A stretch of 64,000 nucleotides of DNA from a bacterium SCSIO 12741 (lineage in GTDB: Bacteria > Bacteroidota > Bacteroidia > Flavobacteriales_G > Salibacteraceae), in assembly GCA_024398055.1 (NCBI GenBank), contig CP073749.1:4030594-4094593 (forward strand), given 5' to 3'. A program made the translations under genes and the position numbers. The notes beneath the pieces were generated by a model that was not told the origin of the DNA, made no database searches, and saw only the letters and a list, made by a program, of their open reading frames with translations. Below are positions 56,641-64,000 of the stretch, piece after piece. The stretch's first letter is position 1. Each line of letters opens with the position of its first letter.

Positions 56641-57803
56641 AAGCTGCCACCCGTGTCATTCGAACCCAGTTGGAACGAACGCACCAAAAAGAGCATTCCA
56701 GCCCCTTGTTTCTAACCTCGAGTTTTGTATTTGATACGGCCGAGGAAGGAGCGGCTCTGTTTTCCGGTGATCTGGAAGGAAATCTATATTCCCGGTTTTC
56801 TAACCCCAACACCGACGAGTTTATAGCCCGGCTTTGTACCCTGGAAGGAACCGAAACCGGCATTGCAACCGCATCTGGAATGTCGGCCGTGTATGTGGCT
56901 TTGGCCGGCCATCTTCAGCAAGGAGATCATGTGGTGGCGTCGAAAGCCTTGTTTGGCAATTCCCTCAATATTCTGCAAAACATTTTGCCCAAGCAGGGAA
57001 TTACGCACACCTTGGTCGATTTGGACGATGTTGAAGGTTGGCAGGCGGCCATTCAATCCAATACACGGCTCTTACTGGTAGAAACTCCAAGCAACCCAAC
57101 TTTAAAAATCGCGGATTTGGCATTTCTCGGCAAGCTTTGCAAGGCTCATGATTTGATTTATGTAGTAGACAATTGCTTTGCTACTCCAGTCCTGCAGCAG
57201 CCAGTAAAATGGGGAGCCGACTTGGTTCTCCATTCAGCAACGAAATACATAGATGGGCAAGGGCGTGTATTAGGAGGAGCTATTCTGGGTAAGGAAGAAT
57301 GGGTTCAACCCTGTTATGAGTTTTTACGCAGAACGGGTGCCAGTTTATCTCCATTTAATGCTTGGGTGCTGTCCAAGAGTTTGGAAACCTTGTCGCTAAG
57401 AATGGAGCGTCATTCGAGTAATGCGCTACAATTGGCAACATTTCTGGAGTCTGTGGAAGACATTGAGCAGGTCAATTATCCCTATTTGCCGTCCTATCCC
57501 TACTTCAACTTGGCCCAAAAGCAGATGGATGCCGGAGGAGGATTGGTGGGCTGTGTGCTTCGAGGAGGTAAAGCCAGAGGTGCCCGTTTTCTAAATGCTT
57601 TAAAAATTCATTCCCTCACCGCCAATTTGGGAGACGTAAGAAGCATTGCTACCCATCCGGCTTCAACCACTCATTCCAAGCTCAGTGAGGAAGCCCAACA
57701 GGCCGTAGGAATAACACCTGGGTTTATTCGCTTTTCGGTAGGACTGGAGCACATCGACGACCTGATTGAAGATGTAGAACAGGCCCTAAAACATTCCCGA
57801 TGA
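56637..57803 (+). CDS. metZ: O-succinyl/acetylhomoserine sulfhydrylase-like PLP enzyme
   Basis: A 388-residue Cys/Met-metabolism PLP enzyme (MetB/MetC/MetZ family). S-A-T-K-Y-I-D-G-Q-G-R (about 200-210) carries the PLP lysine, with V-D-N-C-F-A-T-P upstream and S-R-F-S-N-P-N-T-D near 47. Next to metX it probably sulfhydrylates an acylated homoserine to homocysteine; the D-G-Q-G-R-V-L-G-G segment favours MetZ over cystathionine gamma-synthase. Overlaps the metX start by 4 bp. Confidence 0.9.
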   Translation: MKAATRVIRTQLERTHQKEHSSPLFLTSSFVFDTAEEGAALFSGDLEGNLYSRFSNPNTDEFIARLCTLEGTETGIATASGMSAVYVALAGHLQQGDHVVASKALFGNSLNILQNILPKQGITHTLVDLDDVEGWQAAIQSNTRLLLVETPSNPTLKIADLAFLGKLCKAHDLIYVVDNCFATPVLQQPVKWGADLVLHSATKYIDGQGRVLGGAILGKEEWVQPCYEFLRRTGASLSPFNAWVLSKSLETLSLRMERHSSNALQLATFLESVEDIEQVNYPYLPSYPYFNLAQKQMDAGGGLVGCVLRGGKARGARFLNALKIHSLTANLGDVRSIATHPASTTHSKLSEEAQQAVGITPGFIRFSVGLEHIDDLIEDVEQALKHSR

Positions 57804-58780
57804 AGTACCAGCGATTTGTCTTGGAGGAGGATTTTATCCTGGAAAATGGAGCTCGGTTGGAAAAGCCGACAATCGGCTACCACACAGCCGGAACCTTAAA
57901 TGCAGCTCGAGATAACGTAGTCTGGGTGTTTCATGGGCTCACGGCAAATTCTAATCCCTGCGATTGGTGGTCGGGTTTATTTGGGCCGCAAAAGGTGTTT
58001 GATCCTGAGGAATATTTCATCATTTGTGTCGCTGCTTTAGGCTCCAATTATGGCGAGGAATATCCTTTGGATTTGGGCTATCCGCTATTTACGGTAAGAG
58101 ATGTTTCAAAACTTCAGTTGAAGCTTTTTAATATCCTGAATATTAATGAAATTAAATTTCTTGTTGGTGGTTCCTTTGGTGGGAGTCAAGCGCTTGAATT
58201 TGCCTTGGGCTATACAGGGAAAATTCACCATCTCATCACCGTAGCAAGCGCTCCCCAGGAATCGGCGTGGGGCATTGCCATTCACCAAGCCCAGCGATTG
58301 GCGATCCAGGCAGACGATTCCTTCGGCAAACCCCAAGGGGGACTAAAAGGATTGAAGGCAGCCCGGGCCATTGGCTTGCTGAGCTACCGAACACCTACAG
58401 CCTATATCAACACCCAAACCGATGATAGTTCCCATTGGCCCAACCGGAGAGCTTCTTCTTACATCGATTATCAAGGCCAAAAACTGGTCAATCGCTTCGA
58501 AGCCCTATCCTATTTCTACTTGACCCAATGCCTGGATAGTCATGACATAGGAAGAGGTAGAGGCGGAGTGGCCAAGGCCCTTCAGAGGATCTTATCCAAG
58601 GCCCTGGTTATTGGCATAGATACGGATCAATTGGTATTACCAGAACTGCAACAGGAAATGGCCAGGCAGTTACCCCATGGGCAATACGTGTCCATTCATT
58701 CCAAATATGGACATGATGGCTTTTTGCTCGAAACGCAACAGATTGAAAAACACATTAAAGACTTTATAAAATCCAAATAA
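57800..58780 (+). CDS. metX: Homoserine O-acetyltransferase
   Basis: A 326-residue alpha/beta hydrolase-fold acyltransferase. Nucleophile Ser in G-G-S-F-G-G-S-Q (about 120-127), Asp in I-G-I-D-T-D-Q-L and His in Y-G-H-D-G-F-L-L-E near the C-terminus, all typical of MetX. Makes O-acetyl- (or succinyl-) homoserine for MetZ. Between metZ and the rhodanese gene, with 4- and 1-bp overlaps. Confidence 0.92.
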   Translation: MKYQRFVLEEDFILENGARLEKPTIGYHTAGTLNAARDNVVWVFHGLTANSNPCDWWSGLFGPQKVFDPEEYFIICVAALGSNYGEEYPLDLGYPLFTVRDVSKLQLKLFNILNINEIKFLVGGSFGGSQALEFALGYTGKIHHLITVASAPQESAWGIAIHQAQRLAIQADDSFGKPQGGLKGLKAARAIGLLSYRTPTAYINTQTDDSSHWPNRRASSYIDYQGQKLVNRFEALSYFYLTQCLDSHDIGRGRGGVAKALQRILSKALVIGIDTDQLVLPELQQEMARQLPHGQYVSIHSKYGHDGFLLETQQIEKHIKDFIKSK

Positions 58781-59103
58781 TGGTACGAGAAATAACAGTA
58801 CACGAGTTACAAGAACTTATTGATAACCATGCACCTTTCACACTAATTGATGTGCGTGAACCTCATGAGGTTGACATAGCCACCATTGGTGGAAAACTAA
58901 TTCCATTAGGGACCATAACTGAACAGGTTCTGGCTTTTGAGCCTGAAGCTTCTACCGTAGTCGTGTATTGCAGAAGCGGCAAGCGCAGCGCCACGGCTAT
59001 TGAGCAGATTCAAAGCCTAACTGGACAAACGAATCTATTTAACCTCCAGGGAGGCATTCTGGCCTGGGCCGATGCCATTGATAACACCTTGACAAAATAC
59101 TGA
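58780..59103 (+). CDS. Single-domain rhodanese-like protein
   Basis: A 107-residue rhodanese. The active loop is V-V-V-Y-C-R-S-G-K-R-S (Cys about residue 70), with D-V-R-E-P-H-E upstream. It transfers sulfane sulfur; in this operon it may supply sulfur to or protect MetZ. Overlaps metX by one base and ends 1 bp before the aspartokinase gene. Confidence 0.9.
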   Translation: MVREITVHELQELIDNHAPFTLIDVREPHEVDIATIGGKLIPLGTITEQVLAFEPEASTVVVYCRSGKRSATAIEQIQSLTGQTNLFNLQGGILAWADAIDNTLTKY

Positions 59104-59104
59104 G

Positions 59105-61486
59105 ATGAAGATTTTAAAATTTGGCGGAAAGTCGCTGGCAGAGCGCGAAGGAAGAAAGAACGCTTTGCAAATAATTAAATACGAAAAACAGCAAGGGGAA
59201 GTGGCTGTGGTCGTTTCAGCTATAGGAGATACCACCGATCGTTTGCAAAGCTGGATAGATGAAGCCGTGAACCTGGAAGGCTGGAAAAAAGCGTGGATGG
59301 ACTTCACAGAAATCTACAAGGATTACCTGCATTTACCTGAGGTTCAAGACTTGTTAAAGGAATTGGAATCTAAAGGAAAACAAACAGCACTTGACTCCAA
59401 CAAGGATCAGCTGGCCAATGAAGTACTTGCCTATGGCGAACGATTGAGCAGCGAACTCATCGCTCATGAATTGCAGAATTTGGGCTTAAAAGCACTTCCC
59501 ATTGATGCACGCAAATTGATAAAGGTTCGTGATGGAGCCGTATTAGAGCGCCAATCCAGAGAGAATACCGAATTGTATTTCGAGCATTTCAATTTTGATC
59601 AAATTCCTGTGATTACCGGCTACATTGCCTCAGATGAGCAGGGGAGAACCCAAACGCTGGGAAGAAACGGAAGCAATTACTCGGCCTCGCTGTTGTCTAA
59701 TTTTCTCCAAGCCGAAGAATTTCAAAACTGGACCAATGTAGATGGCGTATTTACCGCTAAACCTGACTTGGTGGACGATGCCCGGGTTATTGAAAAGATG
59801 ACTTACCAGGAAGCCCATGAAATGGCCAATTTTGGAACCAATGTTCTGCATCCCAAAACGTTGAGCCCTTTACTGGAGACGAACATTCGACTGAGCATAC
59901 GCAATACCTTTAAACCCGATTTTCCTGGAACTCAGGTGGACTCGAAAGGCGGCCGGAAAGGCATTAAATCCATTTCGGTGCTGGAAAACGTGGCCATGAT
60001 TTCCATTGAAGGCAGTGGACTGCTTGACAACATTGGTATTGATGCCCGCATATTTGCGGCTTTAAGCAAGGCCAACATAAGCATACGCCTGATTGCCCAA
60101 GCCTCTTCGGAACGTGGAATCGGTTTCGTGGTGGACAAAGATCAGGGAAAGCAAGCGCAGAAAGCCCTGCAAGCCGAATTCTGGCCAGAGTGGGAAAAAG
60201 GATGGATCAGATCCATAGCGCTGAATACAGAGATTGCCATAATCGCCATATTAGGTCGGCACAACTACAGCCTTGAAAAAGCTATTTCCGGTCTGCGCCG
60301 AAATCGAATTTGGATGCACTTGATTAGCAACAGTATTTCCGGTTTCCACATCTCTCTCGTAGTAGATAGTAAGCATTTACAAAAAGCGGTCAACGTGGTA
60401 CATAGCCAGGTATTTGGAGCGCTTAAAACGATCCATGTATTTGGCTTAGGCAAAGGAGTGGTAGGAGGTACCCTCATTGATCAGCTATTGGCCACTTCGC
60501 CTCAGTTGATTGAGCAGCGCCGTTTACAGATTAAGGTGATTGGGGTAGCCGATTCTCGCCGAATACTTTATCGGCCAGAGGGAATAACAAGCGACTGGAG
60601 AAGGGAGCTGGCCAATAGCAGAGAGGTCAACAACCTGGAAGATTTGCTCAAAACGCTGAAACAATCGGGATTGGAAAACCTGGTAATAGCGGATAATACC
60701 TCTTCTCAGGAGATTTCGAATCGCTATCCAGATATTCTTCGGGCGGGTATTGATTTGGTCGCTTCTAACAAAAAGCACAATTCTGGCTCCCTGGAAGTCT
60801 ATCAGCGGGTGCGTCAATTGGTGGAGCGAAAGGGTCGCAAGTTTTACTATGAAACCAACGTAGGAGCCGGTTTACCCATTATTGATACCCTCAAGCATTT
60901 ACGCGATTCAGCCGATGTGCTCACCGAGATTAAAGGCGTATACAGTGGTTCTTTGAGTTACCTGTTTAATACCTTTTCTGAGGGAAAGAAATCTTTTACT
61001 GATGTGCTTTTAGAGGCTCGTGAACTGGGGTATACGGAACCTGATCCTCGGGAAGATCTGTCGGGATTGGATGTGGCTCGTAAGCTCGTTATCCTGGCTC
61101 GTGAAGCAGGTGTTGATGTCAGTTTGGAGGATGTGAAGGTGGAAGGATTGATTCCTGAATCGCTCCGTGAATTGGATTCTTTTGAAGACTTGCTGAAATA
61201 CCGAAATGAATTGGATGAGGACTATTTGAATAGACTTAAAAGTATAGCTCAAGACCACGTATTGAGGTATGTTGGAGAAGCCAATTGTCGCACAGGAGAG
61301 CTTAAGGTTTCTTTGGTTCAGGTTCCGCGTTCGACGGCCCTCGGGCAAATGAAAGGAGCGGATTCTCTGTTTGAAATTTATACTGAGGCCTATGGCCAAA
61401 ATCCAATGATTATTCAGGGTGCTGGTGCCGGCGGTGAAGTGACTGCAAGAGGGGTGTATTCGGATTTGATTCGGATTGGAAGTTGA
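59105..61486 (+). CDS. thrA: Bifunctional aspartokinase/homoserine dehydrogenase
   Basis: A 793-residue fused enzyme. N-terminal aspartokinase: K-F-G-G-K-S-L-A (4-11), A-I-G-D-T-T-D-R-L, A-Y-G-E-R-L-S-S-E-L (about 112-121) and L-G-R-N-G-S-N-Y-S-A-S. ACT-type regulatory region at about 300-460. C-terminal homoserine dehydrogenase: V-F-G-L-G-K-G-V-V-G-G (about 450-460), Y-E-T-N-V-G-A-G-L-P-I and P-R-E-D-L-S-G-L-D-V-A-R-K. Feeds homoserine to MetX. Its place downstream of the riboswitch fits methionine supply; threonine use is also possible. Confidence 0.94.
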   Translation: MKILKFGGKSLAEREGRKNALQIIKYEKQQGEVAVVVSAIGDTTDRLQSWIDEAVNLEGWKKAWMDFTEIYKDYLHLPEVQDLLKELESKGKQTALDSNKDQLANEVLAYGERLSSELIAHELQNLGLKALPIDARKLIKVRDGAVLERQSRENTELYFEHFNFDQIPVITGYIASDEQGRTQTLGRNGSNYSASLLSNFLQAEEFQNWTNVDGVFTAKPDLVDDARVIEKMTYQEAHEMANFGTNVLHPKTLSPLLETNIRLSIRNTFKPDFPGTQVDSKGGRKGIKSISVLENVAMISIEGSGLLDNIGIDARIFAALSKANISIRLIAQASSERGIGFVVDKDQGKQAQKALQAEFWPEWEKGWIRSIALNTEIAIIAILGRHNYSLEKAISGLRRNRIWMHLISNSISGFHISLVVDSKHLQKAVNVVHSQVFGALKTIHVFGLGKGVVGGTLIDQLLATSPQLIEQRRLQIKVIGVADSRRILYRPEGITSDWRRELANSREVNNLEDLLKTLKQSGLENLVIADNTSSQEISNRYPDILRAGIDLVASNKKHNSGSLEVYQRVRQLVERKGRKFYYETNVGAGLPIIDTLKHLRDSADVLTEIKGVYSGSLSYLFNTFSEGKKSFTDVLLEARELGYTEPDPREDLSGLDVARKLVILAREAGVDVSLEDVKVEGLIPESLRELDSFEDLLKYRNELDEDYLNRLKSIAQDHVLRYVGEANCRTGELKVSLVQVPRSTALGQMKGADSLFEIYTEAYGQNPMIIQGAGAGGEVTARGVYSDLIRIGS

Positions 61487-61542
61487 TAATCATTAGATGA
61501 AATCTGAACTTGTTCCTTGACGAGATGTAGTTTGGACTTTAA

Positions 61543-62787
61543 ATGCTTGCTTTGAAGTCGGTTGTTTGTTTTTTGCTGGGATGTTTGCTTGCGGTCTCTG
61601 TTCATTCCCAGGTTCTGAATTTAGGGTCGCTGGATACGGTTGATTTTAGTGAAGACACCAAGACTGAACTAAAACGACAGCTCAAGGATGCCCGAGTGGT
61701 GGTTCTTGGTGAGCAAACTCATGGAATAGCGGAAGAGTACCTGGGATTCTCAAGAATGGTCAAATTTCTTCATGAAGAAATGGGATTTCAAGTCTTGATT
61801 CAGGAGTACTGTTTTTTTAGTACTCATGAGGTTAATCAACAACTCGAAGCCAATGAATCCGCTCAGGCATTACGACAAACGATGTATTGGCCTCAGGGAA
61901 AATCGCTGGAATACAATGCTTTATTCGATTACCTGGATGCGCAGCGAAAACTGGGTAAACCCATTCAAGTCGAGGGATTTGATAGCAGGTTGACCCAACG
62001 AAAAACGGTGAAGCAGTGGTTTGATCAGTTGTTGTCCCATTTTCTTAGTCCGGCAAGTAGTTCGGAGTTTAAGGCTATGGCTCGCAAAGCCATTCATCAG
62101 GTAATTGAACGAGAATACACTGATACCCTTACCACATCCAATGAAAAAGAGAGAGCCTATGAACTACTTGATCAAATGATTGAATACTATCAGAGTCTTC
62201 CTACTCATGGGCGAGATGTGCAACGACTTAAAAGTCTGAAAGCTTTTGCTCAGAATGCCTGGAATCCCATGGGTTATTCAGATCAAGACTTGCGGCGATA
62301 CCATTACCGGGAACATCAAATGGCCGAAAACCTGTTGTGGTTGATTGAAGAGGTATATCAGGAGGAAAGGATTATCGTACACATGCACAATGGACATGCC
62401 GCGAAAAACATTGAGTCTTTTCAGGCCTATACTCGCGATAGTTCTGGATTAAAGAATGTGACAGTGGGAAGTTTGTTGAATGAACGATTGGGCGCTGCCT
62501 GTTTTATAGTGGGTACCACGGCTTATGCTGGAAACCACTGCCGCTGGGATTTTAAGCCAATTGTTATTCCTCCAGCCCATCCTACAAGTCTCGAAGCTGA
62601 GTTACATCGGACGAATCTAACTTACTGCTGGATCAATCTGGAGGAGCATAAGGAGCCCTTTTACCTGTTTTTTAATGAGTTTAATAACTGGGTGCCATCG
62701 TCTGAGATTAAAGCCCCTTATGGCCAAATGTTCGATGCCCTTATTTTTTATGATCGTGTTAATCCTCCGCAGTCTCTTGAAAAATAA
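61543..62787 (+). CDS. Erythromycin-esterase-family protein
   Basis: A 414-residue secreted protein: signal peptide (1-23, ending V-H-S-Q) and an Ere-like domain with V-V-L-G-E-Q-T-H-G (about 51-59), I-Q-E-Y-C-F-F, V-E-G-F-D-S-R (about 142-148) and V-H-M-H-N-G-H-A-A-K (His pair near 280). The Ere family hydrolyses macrolides, but the many distant chromosomal members have unknown substrates, so resistance is not implied. It overlaps the next gene by 38 bp if that starts at 62750. Confidence 0.88.
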   Translation: MLALKSVVCFLLGCLLAVSVHSQVLNLGSLDTVDFSEDTKTELKRQLKDARVVVLGEQTHGIAEEYLGFSRMVKFLHEEMGFQVLIQEYCFFSTHEVNQQLEANESAQALRQTMYWPQGKSLEYNALFDYLDAQRKLGKPIQVEGFDSRLTQRKTVKQWFDQLLSHFLSPASSSEFKAMARKAIHQVIEREYTDTLTTSNEKERAYELLDQMIEYYQSLPTHGRDVQRLKSLKAFAQNAWNPMGYSDQDLRRYHYREHQMAENLLWLIEEVYQEERIIVHMHNGHAAKNIESFQAYTRDSSGLKNVTVGSLLNERLGAACFIVGTTAYAGNHCRWDFKPIVIPPAHPTSLEAELHRTNLTYCWINLEEHKEPFYLFFNEFNNWVPSSEIKAPYGQMFDALIFYDRVNPPQSLEK

Positions 62788-64000
62788 TTGGATATTCTTG
62801 GGGATCCTGATTGGATTTGGGCTTCAGGCTTGCCAACAAGTTGCAGAGGAAGTAGCTCCTCCAAGCTTTTCACTCGAACGGGAAGCCACCAACTATTTGT
62901 CAGCGATGGCGGGTAACCATCGATTCAATGGTCAAGTGCTCATCGCCAAAGGGGATAATGTACTTTACAGGAAGGCTCTGGGATATGCCGATCGTAGTAA
63001 TGAAAAGGCTTTCGATGATTCCTCACGATTTCTAATTGGGTCGATCACCAAGCCCTTTACCGCAGCAGCAGTGCTCATCCTGGTGGAGTCTGGAGAACTG
63101 GCCTTAGAAGACCGATTGAATAAGTACTTTCCCGAATTTCCAAGAGCTCACGAGGTTACAATTAGGCACTTGCTCAATCATACTTCGGGAATCAAGGATT
63201 ATCACGAACTGCCCAATTGGAAGGAGGAAAGTCAAAGAGCTTTGCTTACCTCGATGGATGTGGTTAAGGCTGTTGCTCGGGAGTCCTATCGCTACGAACC
63301 CGGGGAGAAATTCCATTATTCCAATACCGGTTATATCCTTTTGGGACTCATCATAGAGCAGGTAAGTGGCCAAACTTTTGACCATTATTTGGACATGCAA
63401 ATTTTTCAACCCTTGGGCCTAAGTCATACAGGGGTGATCAAGAATTCAGTTTCGATCCCGAACTTGGTTAAGGGATACCGGACCAATCCCTTGGGGAGTC
63501 AGGAAGCTGAATGGATCAATTATGATCAACCGTTTAGTTCGGGGAACGTTTATTCCAATCTGGAGGATTTAAGGTGTTTCACCCGTGCGGTCTTTCAGGG
63601 AACGTTGTTTGCTACCCATCATCTTGAATCCATAGGAGCTGAATCATCGAGTATTTATGAATTGGGCTGGGGAATTCGCTCACTCGATTCACTCCAACTA
63701 ATCGGCCATGTGGGTGCAATGAATGGCTTCGTGGGAGGAATTAGCTACTGGCCAGAAGAGGATTTGTTTATTGGCTACCTGACCAACGATGATAACACGC
63801 CCAGGTTTGAAATAAGCCATAGTCTTTCTCAATTAGCCTTGGGTTATAAGGTTCCCATTCCAGAGCGAAAGACCTATCGAAATCAAACTGATGTGGATAT
63901 TGGTTTGTATACCGGTCGCTACTTAGTTAAGCCTGGAGATACCCTCCGGGTGTATGAAGATGGAGGTCAATTGTACCTTCAGGAAACCGGACAGGAGTCT
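62750..64000 (+). CDS. Beta-lactamase-family serine hydrolase, cut by window end
   Basis: An open frame without stop to the window edge, so the 3' end is missing. Lipoprotein signal (G-L-Q-A-C) then a class C beta-lactamase/penicillin-binding fold: F-N-G-Q-V-L-I-A, catalytic S-I-T-K in I-G-S-I-T-K-P-F, Y-S-N-T-G (Tyr/Asn motif), and H-V-G-A-M-N-G. A C-terminal domain has begun by the edge. The ATG at 62750 is preferred here; TTG at 62777 is an alternative that would shorten the overlap with the preceding gene. May hydrolyse peptidoglycan peptides or esters; not evidence of resistance. Confidence 0.85.
   Translation, partial: MIVLILRSLLKNNWIFLGILIGFGLQACQQVAEEVAPPSFSLEREATNYLSAMAGNHRFNGQVLIAKGDNVLYRKALGYADRSNEKAFDDSSRFLIGSITKPFTAAAVLILVESGELALEDRLNKYFPEFPRAHEVTIRHLLNHTSGIKDYHELPNWKEESQRALLTSMDVVKAVARESYRYEPGEKFHYSNTGYILLGLIIEQVSGQTFDHYLDMQIFQPLGLSHTGVIKNSVSIPNLVKGYRTNPLGSQEAEWINYDQPFSSGNVYSNLEDLRCFTRAVFQGTLFATHHLESIGAESSSIYELGWGIRSLDSLQLIGHVGAMNGFVGGISYWPEEDLFIGYLTNDDNTPRFEISHSLSQLALGYKVPIPERKTYRNQTDVDIGLYTGRYLVKPGDTLRVYEDGGQLYLQETGQES

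Noticed and set aside
61543-64000. Erythromycin-esterase-like and beta-lactamase-like genes as an antibiotic-resistance pair.
   Set aside because: Both families contain many chromosomal members without such a role, and no mobile element or resistance context is present.

Overview
The window looks like chromosome from a free-living, probably aquatic member of the Bacteroidota (Flavobacteriales-like). Pointers: five secreted proteins end in a type IX secretion (Por) sorting domain, there is a carboxypeptidase-regulatory/TonB-type outer-membrane receptor, a LytS/LytTR pair, several TAnnTTTG promoter boxes, and few Shine-Dalgarno sequences. No rRNA, tRNA, CRISPR array, insertion sequence or complete prophage was seen.

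Layout. 0.2-9.7 kb: a DUF1842-like protein, two secreted proteins of unknown role, a DUF1330 protein, an outer-membrane receptor, a LytS/LytTR two-component pair, and a membrane-tethered LuxR-type regulator whose C-terminal secreted domain is also encoded as a free secreted protein next door. 9.9-13.2 kb: lipoprotein-type KatG divergent from OxyR. 13.2-17.5 kb: an island with a regulator built of two AraC DNA-binding domains, a 74-aa protein, two RhiA-like paralogues and an orphan phage-tail-collar protein. 17.6-29.6 kb: an M20 dipeptidase, several secreted beta-propeller/PKD/T9SS proteins, and a MarR-nitroreductase-DoxX stress operon. 29.7-34.8 kb: a giant T9SS-exported propeller/beta-helix protein. 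35.3-45.1 kb: a surface-polysaccharide locus (deacetylase and sulfotransferase on +; a tightly packed minus-strand CDP-sugar operon with C-methyltransferase, epimerases, glycosyltransferase and flippase). 45.2-55.8 kb: a protein with a DUF4157-like N-terminus, a lipoprotein guanine deaminase with a Tsx-like porin, a monohaem cytochrome c group, thioredoxin, a membrane AraC regulator, a T9SS protein and YceI. 56.0-61.5 kb: a SAM-I riboswitch in front of OsmC-metZ-metX-rhodanese-aspartokinase/homoserine dehydrogenase. 61.5-64.0 kb: an erythromycin-esterase-like protein and a beta-lactamase-family hydrolase cut by the window edge.

The main unexplained signal is a structured element found four times in intergenic DNA, upstream of the tandem-AraC gene, the 74-aa gene, the first RhiA-like gene and the PKD/T9SS gene. 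It has a short stem (different bases, pairing kept), an inner 2-bp stem with a triloop, an invariant GAAAA on the 3' side and an invariant GAGTAGG a few bases downstream. It could be a cis-regulatory RNA or an operator for the tandem-AraC protein. A second candidate system is the LuxR fusion and its secreted twin.

Caution: three genes (near 23.1, 49.8 and 54.7 kb) are broken by frameshifts that each need one more base, with a G run at or near the break, so the consensus may undercall G homopolymers.
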